DNA from: Neelides folsomi
Taxonomy: Eukaryota; Arthropoda; Collembola; Neelipleona; Neelidae
Assembly: GCA_034687125.1 (NCBI GenBank)
Contig: JAQGBZ010000029.1
Span: forward strand, 124,001-188,000
Direction: 5' to 3'
DNA length: 64,000 nucleotides
Positions 23,504 to 34,336 of this stretch are shown here, one piece after another. The notes under the pieces were generated by a model. That model did no database searches and had not been told where the DNA came from. It saw only the letters and a list, made by a program, of their open reading frames with translations. Position 1 is the first letter of the stretch, and the number at the start of each line of letters is the position of its first letter. A program made the position numbers and the translations under genes.

Positions 23504-24245
23504 CAGTCAGCGACAAAAGTATTCAAGTACTACATCAGTCATAAACTTTAGATAACTTTTTAAATTGTAATTCAATTAAACCTAAATTTTACCACAAGGT
23601 AACCATAAGTATGGACTAATAGCACACCAATTATGAGGCAATTGCAGTAACATACAAAAAAGTTAAAAATATTAATATTTGAAAATGACATTTTGGGCGC
23701 GACATAAGTATTCAACCCCCTTTAATATAATATTAAAAATGAATACATATAAAAAAATTAGCAATGTGTATTTTCCTTTAATAAGTTCACCTGTACATGT
23801 TTAAACTGATTTCACAAGCTTCCAAGTCACCTATAGTTCGATATTTGCCCATACTACTTTTATAATTGTAGCATATGAATATGCAACTTGCAATGAACTT
23901 GCAAAAATGTACGTATGTATGAAGCTTGTGGAATCAGTTTAAACATGTGTAGGTGAACTTATTAAAGGAAAATACACATTGCTAATTTTTTTATATGTAT
24001 TCATTTTTAATATTATATTAAAGGAGGTTGAATACTTATGTCGCGCCCAAAATGTCATTTTCAACATACTAATATTTTTAACTTTTTTGTATGTTACTGC
24101 AATTGCCTCATAATTGGTGTACTATTAGCCCATACTTATGGTTACCTTATGGTAAAATTTAGGTTTAATTGAATTACAATTTAAAAAGTTATTATCTAAA
24201 GTTTATAACTGTGATGTAGTACTTGAATACTTTTGTCGCTGACTG
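23504..24245. mobile_element. 742-bp Tc1-type foldback element with IR/DR ends
   Basis: Two inverted arms of about 320 bases each (23504-~23823 and ~23922-24245), roughly 95% identical, separated by ~100 bases. The tips are CAGTCAGCGACAAAAGTATT on both strands, flanked by TA at 23502-23503 and 24246-24247. Within each arm the tip motif GCGACAAAAGTATTCAA recurs about 190 bases inward as GCGACATAAGTATTCAA. This two-binding-site layout is the IR/DR arrangement of Tc1-like transposons such as Sleeping Beauty. No transposase is encoded, so it depends on another copy. Confidence 0.85.
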
Positions 24246-24427
24246 TAATTATATTCTTGGGTATACACATAATTATTATAGAGCAGGAAGATTTTAAATA
24301 TAACAATTTAGACAAACCTATTAGATTTCAAATTATCTTTAACTTGACTTATTTTTTAATTTAAAATTTACCATATATAACAAAAATAAACAAAATTGTA
24401 TTATAATACATTGATGTTGGTTGATTA

Positions 24428-24433
24428 TTTATT
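24428..24433 (-). terminator. poly(A) signal of CDC73
   Basis: AATAAA on the minus strand, 12 bases after the CDC73 stop codon; it implies a very short 3' untranslated region. Confidence 0.55.
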
Positions 24434-24444
24434 ATTTTAGTGTG

Positions 24445-27087
24445 TTAGTATCTCAAAAAAGGTTTTGCCTTCGCCATGTATCTGAAAAATAAATAAATAA
24501 TATTCATCCCATAAAACATTTTAATTGGGTAATATGAAGAAATGAATAATGATCGAAATATAGATATAATAATTATTGTAAAAGAATAACATGTCAAGAA
24601 TCTTTATAATAATTTAAAACTTACAGGTCTAATTTCTCCCAGAAAGTCATCAATGCTAAATAACGAATATTTAAATTAACAATATTATATAAAGCGCATA
24701 ATTTTCACAATTAGATTTATTTAATTAACTCAATTACCAGCTCTATCTAAATGCCGTTTAGTCCGAGAAAGCTGAATCACGCTTACTGCCCATCTTCCCA
24801 CATTCAAATCCAACTTCATTTCGTCGTACTTGAGATGAAAAGCAGCGACTAAAAATAAAATGATTTGATAAATAAAATTATACAAGTCATTAATAGAATT
24901 AAATTATTGAATCGTTGTAAATAACAATTAATATTACATACAAGTGTAATATTTATATATTCACAAATATCTTATATTTATGCATTACTTTTTGAAAATA
25001 TATCTACAGGATTTCCTTCCCATGGCCATCCTTTGAATTGCCAAGCTGGCCCCATGACGAAAACAGCAACAACTCTCTCCCATTCTGGACCACCCAGCTT
25101 CAGTGGATTATCAATCACTCGATATGGAACTGAGACTCCATTTCTTTGCCTATGAATTAAAATTTCGTTGTCTCGCTTTCCACCTTCTTTTTTCTTGTCT
25201 TCGGTGCTGATGTATTTGAGGTCTTGAAGTATGTCCTTTGCGTTGAACATTGTGATCAATGAAGTGTTTGCTGAAGGAATTATAATGATTGGGGTCTTCG
25301 AAACTCTTTTGTTGGAAGTAGTAATGGGACTTTTCAGAGGATTCTAAAATTGAAAAAAAACATTATGTAATTGTTTTTAATTTTGATGAATTTTTAATTA
25401 GTAAATGAGTAAATAAATGATTTAACATTTAATAACTATTGAATACTTTACCGAGGACACTATTGAATTGATTTGCGGCGTAGAAGTAGCCATAATGGGT
25501 TTCTTTGGCTGAGTTCCTTCAGTGACAGATTTGAGTGTCATTCCGTGGTAAGTTCCCAAAAGATCAATTTTGAATCCTTCCGTTTCTAATAAATATAAAT
25601 TTCGTTCGTCAATTATTTGAAGTCATTATGAATATGAAATACACTTTTAAATAAAAATAAGATTGATGAGGAAAATGGGGACTATTGTGAAATTTTAAAC
25701 TTGATAGAATTACCTTCTTTGTTCAACCTCTCTTGATCGTATCTATTATATCCGGGCTGATTGTATCTATTATATCTTTCAACTGTTGGAACTGGTTTTG
25801 GTTGCATTGCAATAGGTTTGGGCATTGGAGGTGCAACCGGTCTGAGAAAAATAAATTAATTTTAAGCAAGTTTAACTTTAATTGTTAGTTACTTACTAAT
25901 CGCTTTGTATTATCAGATAATACCTGTAGTTATATTTTTGTATATTATTATGAATAAACAATTTATAATTATTTCTTACTTTCCTTCTTCTCTTGCTTTA
26001 ACGGAGTTGAGAATAGCAAGAATGTTCTTAGAAAATTGTTTTCCGTTACTTTGAAGAATTGTAACTCTTGTTCTCCATTGTCTTTCTCGAGATACAATGT
26101 CCCTTGTCACGTCAAGATCGTAATCCAAAATTGTTCTTAAATCTGAGCCGAGCTCAACGTCATCGTGTCCTTTAATGGTCGTTCTCTTTTTAGACAATCT
26201 TTTGGCTTTGATTTCTGCAATTTTCTCAACCGACATAGTCTCAGACAAAGATCTTAAATTGAAACATAATTCATTTAGCTTCATTTAACTATGTTTGCTC
26301 TAATTGAAAGTAGTGTTCATGCTCATGTTAGGTTCGAGTAAAATCATAACTTACTTAATATTATTAATAGTTACAGATGCCTCTCGGGGAGCATCGAGTC
26401 GAGCAGCGAGTTTATCTTTTACTTTTTGAAGATGCATTTCCTCAAATCGAGGTTTTTTGTGTATTGTTTCGAGAGGTTCTTCTGCTGTTCTTTTCATTTG
26501 AGACGGAATTTCCAATGGCGCTGACTTATCGATATTGGCCGAAGAATTGGTTTCTCCCCCGAGGTAGGCCAACACATCTTTTCGATCCGGCCGAGTAACA
26601 GCCGGAATATTAACAGCCTGGCCACAATAAAAAGCATATAACAACTATGTACTGCATATGTATATTACAAAAGTATAAGGAATTACGTAAAGGCAAAATC
26701 AAAATATTGTTATACAATAAATCTTGTAAAAAATAACCAAATCTTAAATTAACTTACCACAGCATGTCTAATGTAAACAGGATGGCTAAGAATTGTGTTC
26801 TTCAAGAGGAACAGAAGACATTCTAATGTATAGTATTCTTTTTGAGTGCCATCTTTTCCACTCCTATAAATAAACAATAAAAAATTTTATGTTAATTTTA
26901 AGATGATTAAAAACACTAATATTATAATTTATAGTGAATAGCATTAATAAAATTACCCGTATATTGTGTAGTTGGTTTTCACATTTTTTGGCCATGAAAA
27001 TTCGCCAAATATTATATTATTGTCCTTTTCAATAATATCCTTTTTCGCGATATTATATTGTCGTAGTAGAGAAAGAGGGTCTGCCAT
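24445..27087 (-). CDS. CDC73: parafibromin, Paf1 complex subunit
   Basis: Ten exons: 27087-26957, 26863-26758, 26617-26355, 26252-25980, 25841-25714, 25585-25452, 25343-24989, 24848-24738, 24655-24625 and 24481-24445, encoding 522 residues (human 531). The N-terminus [16 protein letters not shown] and [14 protein letters not shown], the block [14 protein letters not shown], the segment [16 protein letters not shown], and [16 protein letters not shown] are all diagnostic. The C-terminal Ras-like domain follows ([57 protein letters not shown]), ending KAKPFLRY. It is a core subunit of the Paf1 elongation complex on RNA polymerase II, required for H2B ubiquitination and mRNA 3'-end processing. 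The middle (about residues 270-350) is poorly conserved, with a [11 protein letters not shown] repeat. Its 5' end faces the 3' end of the SLIMP-like gene. Confidence 0.97.
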
Positions 27088-27721
27088 TTTAAGGTATTTA
27101 TTCGAACTTTGAAGATTAAAGTATTTTCCACAAAAATTTCTGATGTGATATTTTCACAAGGTTTACAACTATACAACCCTTTAAAGTTTAAATTTGGTTT
27201 TTGTATTATAATTTCAATTAAAAACAAAATTAAGTTTCGGCAAAATAGTAAGAAACTTCAAGCTTTAGCTTTACTTTACTTCAACGCTAGCAATGAAATT
27301 CAACACTGGCGCAATGAAAGACTCCGCATCTCTCACGCTATAACTTGGATTATTCAGAAGGTTCTCAATTGGTACCAACGGAATTTCATTCTTTGGCTCA
27401 ACCACAAACGCAACAGTGCCAATGCACCAAAGAACCGTTTAAATTTTAAATTAACTTACTTTTGATGGTCTTATAAAATATTACCCCTTATTACGATTTC
27501 AATTAAATGGATTATCCTATAACGAATAATAAATGTCTATTTAATGTATGGAAGATGTTAGTGGATGGAAAGAGACGAATTCATAATAAATATTATTTTT
27601 ATGTTAAACATTATGTAACTTAAAATAATTAACTTTTAATTTTTATTAGATTAATAATTGAATTGCAGTAATAAATGAAGGTAATAATTTGGTTAGTATT
27701 AAAAATTTTGCTTTTATTTAA
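27088..27721. other. spacer between CDC73 and the SLIMP-like gene
   Basis: 634 bases of AT-rich DNA between two minus-strand genes. It should contain the CDC73 promoter and the SLIMP-like 3' untranslated region (AATAAA on the minus strand at 27713-27718). An open plus-strand frame at 27109-27465 has no recognisable protein and is probably chance. Confidence 0.4.
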
Positions 27722-29203
27722 TCAATTTTGAACTTCTTTGGGAGAAGGACGAAGAAATTGTGATATCTTGAAAAAATGTCCAGTGACCATGTGGAGAAAC
27801 TTGACTTTCCTCTCCTCCTCACTTCCCTTCTCTTCCGAATAGCATGAAATGAGTCGTTTGCTCACAAAATCTCCAACAGAGCTCAACGTCCCAACGATCT
27901 TCCCCGAGTCCTCAAGAGAGAACCCGATTTTCTTTTGTTCGTACGGTTTGAGCTTCGAGGCGGGATACATGTTCATCTCAAGGGAAAGTCCGAGAGTGGA
28001 GGTGAAAAATGTCTCCATTAGACTTCCCAGCCTCTCAAATTCTCTCTCCATCTCCGCATGATTCTTGGTGGCTACAAAGACTTGAATCCCAGCCGCTTGA
28101 TACATTTTTGTCGGCACGCCCTCGCCCTTCCTCACCAGTCCGCGTCCAAAGACAAAGAACTTGAGTGGAAGTCCCTTAGGTCCCTTCACGCATGATTGAG
28201 GAAGTAGGGCGAGGAAGGGGGGAATAGGGCAATTCCCAACAAGGTAATTTGCATGAATGATCCCCGATTTAAAATTCTGTTCTCTGATTCTGAGAAATTC
28301 ATCGGGTTCCAAGCCGGAGCCATCAGAAAATTCTTTTCTTATTGCTCTTACTTGACCCGTTTCTTGGAATCCATGCTCAATGAGAAAGTTCTGGGCTTTG
28401 GAAGCAAGGTCCATTTCCAGCCAATATGTATCCCCTATTGTGTACTCTGGCGAGTCTTTGACGCCCGGCAGAACTCCCCAAGTAACGTTTTTGGGATAAA
28501 CCCATTTGGGCCCTCCTTCAAGCGGTTCGCATTTCTTAATGAGTTTAAAATCCTTCGTCGGGGTATCTTTCCCAATTACGTTCGGGAGCGAGAGGAGGAA
28601 ATCAACGAGATCATCATTTACCACATTGTACTCAGAGATGATCCTCCGGAGATCCTCACGGATCTTCTTCCCTTCTGCTCGAAGCTCCTGGACTTCCTTT
28701 GAAATTCCCTTAGGATCAGTTCCGAGAAGCTGGTGGATTTTCCTTGCGTTCTCGTCCCTATTTTGGATCATGTTCTGCTGTTGGATCTTCATCTCTTTGG
28801 CTCGATTGTAATACTCTTCTATTTTAATGATGTCTTTCTTAAGGGCCATTTGCCTCTTCCTCACCGATTCTGAAAGAGAATTGGCATCTAAAATAATTTT
28901 GTCGATTTCAAAACAAGGTTGAGTGTGGACGATGGTATTTTCATTTAAACTGGACACGGCCCATGTTCCACTTCTAGGAAAACTCAGACTGAGGAACCTT
29001 GAAATGCATTTCGATCCTGATTGTGAGCAGCATACATGAGATTCATTATGGTGGATTGGTTTCGCCACTTTCGCCCATTGTGATCCCGAAACACTTGTTG
29101 GATTCTTTGGACCAGTTGAATAGAACGAACCTTCGCTGGATTTTGAGCCAAAATGTGTTAATGCTGTTCGATAGATAATGTTTCTGGTGAGAGAGTGAGC
29201 CAT
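27722..29203 (-). CDS. SLIMP-like seryl-tRNA synthetase paralogue (mitochondrial, probably non-catalytic)
   Basis: One uninterrupted frame of 493 residues, the only intronless gene here. The N-terminus is rich in Arg, Ser and Thr without acidic residues, as in mitochondrial presequences. Residues ~110-205 form the long antiparallel coiled-coil arm that binds tRNA in seryl-tRNA synthetases. The class-II catalytic fold follows (YWLEMDLASKAQNFLIEHGF, PLKFFVFGRGLVRKGEG, MYQAAGIQVFV, SSVGDFVSKRL). Motif 2, normally an FRxE signature for ATP and serine adenylate, is replaced by GLVRK, and the motif 3 region is also loose, so serylation looks unlikely. This fits SLIMP, a SerRS-like protein of arthropod mitochondria that pairs with SerRS2 and affects mtDNA and translation. 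A divergent true SerRS2 is the alternative. Confidence 0.75.
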   Translation of the reverse strand: MAHSLTRNIIYRTALTHFGSKSSEGSFYSTGPKNPTSVSGSQWAKVAKPIHHNESHVCCSQSGSKCISRFLSLSFPRSGTWAVSSLNENTIVHTQPCFEIDKIILDANSLSESVRKRQMALKKDIIKIEEYYNRAKEMKIQQQNMIQNRDENARKIHQLLGTDPKGISKEVQELRAEGKKIREDLRRIISEYNVVNDDLVDFLLSLPNVIGKDTPTKDFKLIKKCEPLEGGPKWVYPKNVTWGVLPGVKDSPEYTIGDTYWLEMDLASKAQNFLIEHGFQETGQVRAIRKEFSDGSGLEPDEFLRIREQNFKSGIIHANYLVGNCPIPPFLALLPQSCVKGPKGLPLKFFVFGRGLVRKGEGVPTKMYQAAGIQVFVATKNHAEMEREFERLGSLMETFFTSTLGLSLEMNMYPASKLKPYEQKKIGFSLEDSGKIVGTLSSVGDFVSKRLISCYSEEKGSEEERKVKFLHMVTGHFFKISQFLRPSPKEVQN

Positions 29204-29969
29204 TGAAAGGAGTTATATGGAACGAGAAAGACGAAACCTAACAATTATAAATGTATTTAAGCAGTGAACCATAAGCGGTAATGGAATATTAGGTAGGCTG
29301 AATGTCAATGCGAAAACCCAAACACATGTTCGTATTATTGATATTATATTGCATATAATATATTAGCTTACCTCTACCGATTATATTCGTATTGTGGTAT
29401 ATAAAGTTATGATCATCAACATTGCATTCTTAAATATTTATCATAGTGAAAAGTTGCCAATTGCGGTTAAAAAATTTTTAAAAATGACTCTTAATTAATT
29501 AATCCTAATTATATACTAACTTTCAAATATTCTATAAAACTAAATTAATTTAGGTGTGTATTAAATAATAAAATTAAACATTAAATTTTGAAAACATCGA
29601 TTAGCTTAATTAGTTTCCACCGAGTTTGTTCTCATTTCCGCTTTCCATTTCACATTCTCTTCTCGTATTTCTTTCATGGGAGGAAAAAAGAGTTGAAGTA
29701 ATAAAGGCTCAACACACGTAATTATGCAATTTACAAATTGAAATTCAGTTTTATTAATAGGAAGTCTTTAATTTTAAATTATAAAAGCCATAAAGGGGGA
29801 ATTAAACAATAAACGGATGGTATTTGCTCATCCGACCTCCGACGTGCGCAAATTCATTTTACTCCGAGTAGGCTTTTATAGACCGAATTTGAGTCTATGT
29901 GAGTGAGATCTCGAAAGGATGAAGAGGAACGAAAGAGTTTGTCCTAAGACTCTGTTGGAGCTAGAAGTT

Positions 29970-30059
29970 TATAAATCCACTCACTTCATTCTTTGACTCT
30001 TTATTATTCAATTCCATTATTTTATAGAGCTCCACTCAGTCGCTGACATCTCAAGTTAA
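29970..30059 (+). promoter_or_regulatory. candidate promoter and non-coding first exon of the SLC38A11-like gene
   Basis: TATAAA at 29970-29975 is followed about 85 bases later by a strong donor (TCAAGTTAA/GTAAGTTA at 30059-30060). The first coding exon at 34337 sits behind a splice acceptor (TTCATTCTTTAG, ending about 34302), so an upstream untranslated exon must exist. This one is the best candidate I see, but a 4.2-kb first intron is unproven. Confidence 0.25.
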
Positions 30060-32254
30060 GTAAGTTAATAATTCAAAATATTCTTCTATATTATGAGCTT
30101 TATATAGGTAGAGTATAGAATAAAGGTGTTTTCTCTAATTATCATTTAGTAATTGGTTTCTAATGAACATTGACAAAGGATATCAAAGACTAAAACCAAG
30201 AGCATGAGGATAGGACTCAATTAACAGTTTGTGTAATTTCAATAGGAAAGTTAATTTACATTGAAGCTTTGAAATATTCTTTGATAAATATTCATTAGTG
30301 CGAAATGAATTGTATACTTTATAGAGCTTAAATTTATATTCTGCAGAGTCTAAATGCTCCTTGTATTACAATGTATTCAGTATAATTAATTAATTGCCCA
30401 TGGCACAATGAAAAGTTGGTATGTTTGTTTAATAAAATAATAGGCTCCGAAATCACTTTTAACGGACTTCTTCCATTCCTTCTCTTTAAAATGGGTTGAA
30501 TGGGTCGTTTCGGAAGGAGGCTTCTTTATAATTAATGAAATTACCAGCGGTATTAATGTTAAACTTTGATCCTTTTGTGCATAAGTATAGGCATACATAT
30601 TACATGAGTGTATACTTACGGAAGATAAAAATGTATTCTCCATACTAATAAAAATGTATGAGGATCTACAATAAGAATTCGCTAAAAGCTCCAAAATGTA
30701 CCTTTCGCGATTTGCTAAAATTTCATTTCGCATTGTTGAGAGGATTTGGGGGAGCTTAAAGTTTAATGCATATAGGATTCACTCTAAATATTAATAAAAG
30801 CACTTCAAATCTCAATGAAGGATTCTGGAGCTGTAAAGCGTGTTGGCGGAGATCCCGTTCTTTGTATCTGACTTATTTAGTCGCCATGAACCAGAAGGAA
30901 GGAGATAAATGAATGGAAAAAGAGCGAAGGTGGCCAAATTAAGATTGAGGGACCGAGGAGATTTCTTCCCTCAATAGCAGAGGAAGTCCGCACACACGTA
31001 ATACACGTTTATGGCTCAGGTGTGTTTGGATGAAGGAGTTGAGTGGAGTAAGAGAAGAGCGCTCGAGGTACACAAGTGAACCGAGACTCTGGAGGTTGTT
31101 GCACTTCAACTTCAACATTCTGACTTTGAGCATTTCTCGCCAATTCGCCAATTCTCATCAGATTTGTTATTAATGAATAATTGATTTGTTAAGTTCCTCA
31201 TCTCATTCCTCATATAGTTATTTGAAATACTAGTGAAGTTTTAAATTAGGTATTAGATTGGTTAACATTGTGAAAGGGAAAGGGATCTTTAATCCCCCAG
31301 GCGGATCTCTGATATTCTCGTGGTCGTAAGTGCATATATCCATTTTGCTTCCATCTCCTATTACTTTTGAAGTCGATGGTTTCCTCAATTTCTAAGTATT
31401 ATTCCTTCCCCAAAATCCTCTTCAGGAGGAAACTTCACTCTCATTGTAAATTGAAATTTTAACCATAAGGGAATTCTGCCAATCTTCCTTTGCATAAGTT
31501 AACAGTATACTGTGAGAGCAGTTAATATATTATGTAGGTATTTAGGTATATTATATTACATAGTACACATTGGATCTAGGTATTATCATTATACGTACGT
31601 ACGTCTTTAATCTTATTACAATTAAGTACAGTTTATATTTTATTAATAATTTTTGAAAATTTTCATATAACTATTATTATAAAGAAATATTAGAAGAACA
31701 ATTTTATAAAGTATTGATCGAATTTATAAACGTTGGTAATTACCCAATACTTACCCTGTACCAAGCTCTAACGATAAGTACATATACGTGTTTCTTAATA
31801 ATAATGTATGAATTAAATCATTTCTAATTATAAGGGGTAATTATATATTGCCAATTAGGATAGGTTTTTAAAATGTGAGCATTAATTATCTCTCGTTTTA
31901 TTGTGGTTTTAGCAGCTTAAATGTGAAAAATACATTAGCCTAATAATTACAAATATGAATCGTAAGCGAAAGGCATGGCATGGGAAATACATACATAAAT
32001 ACTGGCATTGAAACTAATTGAAAGGACACATAAATACACTTATGTGTGGTTCAACAAGTGTTTTTACTGGAATATTTTTTTAATTTGAAGGCCTAAAATT
32101 ATTTCAGAATGCTCGTTATATTTATCGGATACTTTAAACAGTAATAAATAAAAAAACACAAAGGTAGTTTTTAGTTTATTGACATAAATGTAAGTGGAAC
32201 AGATATGCTCTTTGATTTTACATTAACATTATTGAAATGACTATGTATATTATA

Positions 32255-32849
32255 GTCCATTCCAATAAGCAGACTATCTGAGTTTTAAAATTCGCGGAAA
32301 AATTTCCATCGTTATCAAAAGATGATTATGTTACATTTTATTATAGTTTAATAACACTAAATAATGGGATTATAACTTCGTTTGAGTTTCAACAATTCTT
32401 TTCAACAACTCTGTTCATTTTAATAAATTTTTACAACTAATAAATCAATTTACGCATCGGTACATGTTGAAGTTGAAAGACTGGTGACATGCGACATTTA
32501 TTCGATTTTGTATTTACATGGAAGGTTTTAAGAACATTGGCTTTAACTGAAGGGTTTAACTACCTTTCTCTTAGGGACAATTAAAGTTAGACAGCTAAAG
32601 ACAGATTTTCCATTTAAGCTTTTCATTTTGTCAAAGACTCATAGTCCTCGTTGTCACAGACGAGTTGAAAGTTGAAACGTAGCACAATAGGATTAGAAAG
32701 AAGTCACATAATATTTGTATTTTTTAATTAGCTTTAATAAATTATTGATTTATGAAACTATAATAAAATGTAACATAATCATCTTTTGGTAGCGGTGAAA
32801 ATTTTTCCGCGAATTTTAAAACTCAGATAGTTTGCTTATTGGAATGGAC
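32255..32849. mobile_element. 595-bp TA-flanked element with 95-bp inverted ends
   Basis: The left end GTCCATTCCAATAAGCAGAC runs about 95 bases and is mirrored at 32755-32849 with about five differences. TA lies at both ends (32253-32254, 32850-32851). The ~400-base centre has no open frame. Tc1/mariner-type by target site, family not recognised. Confidence 0.7.
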
Positions 32850-34336
32850 TAGTATTTGAATTAAAAGCAATTTATGAGATTATACCAAATTATGTCTTAT
32901 TGGTCTTATGCAAGAATCAAATTTACATTGGTTACGTAGGGAAAATAATCAATTAATTTTTTGAACTATAAAATCAAAAATTATCATTTTCGATTTATGT
33001 TTTTGACTGATTTCCTAGTTATTTCTGTTTAGTTAAATAAATTTTTGAATTTTTTTGCTTCTCCATAAACAATAAGACACATAATTTGGTATGATCTGGA
33101 GCTCGTTTCACCGGAAACTCACTTAGACTATTAACTTTGAACTTTGAATTAATTCAAAGTAATAAGTATATGCGCTTCATGACAAAAAATAAGTTACTTT
33201 GAATTAATAGCAAAGTAAAAAGTTACTTTACAAAGTATAATAGGTTGTAACATTGACAATTTATAAAAATTGAATTCAAAGGAATTCAAATCAATTTCCA
33301 TTCATCGAATATCATATTCCTCAGCTTTTCAATTACCTTTTCATCCAATTAGTCGTCGTCATCAAAGGTATAACACATTATCAGGGATAATTTACAAAAT
33401 AGGCAAAATTACTAAAGACTCTAAGCATAACAAACACTTTTTAAGTACATACATTTATTCATTTAAATATAAATGATAATATTTAGTTACTTATCTAACA
33501 GTTGGAAGAGATTGGAAGCGCTAGAAGAGTTGAAATTGCGGTTTATATGATTTTAAAAAGTATCTTCAATACTTTGCAATTATAAAGTAAAAGTTAAAAG
33601 TCTTTTCTAAAAGTAAGCGTTTCGATGAAACACATTTGGAAATATTTAACTTATTACTATGTACTTTGAACTTTGTACTTTGAACTTTGACTTTGAATTC
33701 TCCGATGAAACGATTTTGGTCAAAATTTCCGTAAGTTAACATTACATTAAACAAATTTTCGAACATAAAGTTACTTTCTTAAAATGAAAAAATAAGTTTA
33801 CGCATTTTAAAAAGCTCGGAAGAAGTCGAAATTTCTGAACAACGATATCTTTGCTTTACAATATATTGATATATCAGATTTCAAAGTAACTAAATATGTA
33901 CAATATGTAAGATTTCATTGCTCTGTTAGCTCTCTATATTTGTCTCTATATTTAGCTCTCAAAATCAAGTAAGTGTAATCCATTGAACGATAAATTTGAA
34001 TTTACCTAGAAAGAAGAGACTTTAACAATGTAATTAGCCGAAGTAGGGCAAATCTACTCGAGGCATTTGATAAAAGCCATCTCTAAAACTTTTTGACGTG
34101 AAGTGGGTGTGTCTTGGGTCGGTAAGTGAAACTGAGACACGAAAATAATACGTTTCTTATATGTGTATATGAAAAGTAAAAGGATCTTGTACCATGACAT
34201 TTGCCACCCTCTGAGGACTCCGTTTCTTCTGGTGCATGATGAAAAATTAAAGAGGAATGAAACTCTCTTCTTTTGTCCTGACTTTATTTTTCATTCTTTA
34301 GGTCTGGTAAATTCTTTGGGTCTATCCAAGATTGAA

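Larger units (their letters stand above)
20910..24444. other. 3.5-kb intergenic region with MITEs
   Basis: Region between the PI-PLC 5' end and the CDC73 3' end. The first ~400 bases (to about 21310) are less AT-rich and probably contain the PI-PLC promoter and leader; overlapping short plus-strand frames there have no family resemblance. The rest is AT-rich, with a 75-bp MITE (22703-22777) and a 742-bp foldback element (23504-24245). No genes. Confidence 0.45.
29204..34336. other. 5.1-kb region upstream of the SLC38A11-like gene
   Basis: AT-rich DNA between divergent genes. It holds a TATA-containing candidate promoter and first exon (29970-30059), a 595-bp inverted-repeat element (32255-32849), and at 33110-33780 a low-complexity stretch with repeated ACTTTGAACTTTGA-like words on both strands. 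Short open frames at 30386-30733 and 30939-31151 (minus) have no family resemblance. The start-proximal part of the SLC38A11-like gene probably lies here as untranslated exon(s). Confidence 0.4.

Noticed and set aside
27109-27465. 118-codon plus-strand frame next to CDC73
   Set aside because: No family resemblance; it overlaps the antisense of the CDC73 leader/promoter region.
28253-28811. Long plus-strand frames opposite the SLIMP-like gene
   Set aside because: They are shadows of the real minus-strand gene, whose protein matches a known family.
30386-31151. Open frames of 115 and 70 codons on the minus strand
   Set aside because: No recognisable motif, biased AT-rich composition and no splice context; length is within chance for this sequence.
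32874-33100. Weak inverted pair ACCAAATTATGTCTTATT / AATAAGACACATAATTTGGT
   Set aside because: Only ~20 bases match, with no flanking duplication, so it is not enough to call an element.
33110-33780. Repeated ACTTTGAACTTTGA-like words on both strands
   Set aside because: Diffuse low-complexity sequence without clear unit length, ends or target duplication.
34163-34336. Upstream in-frame Met for the SLC38A11-like protein
   Set aside because: The frame runs through a good splice acceptor (TTCATTCTTTAG near 34302), so the upstream part is probably intronic; MSDGKK at 34337 is the first Met after it.
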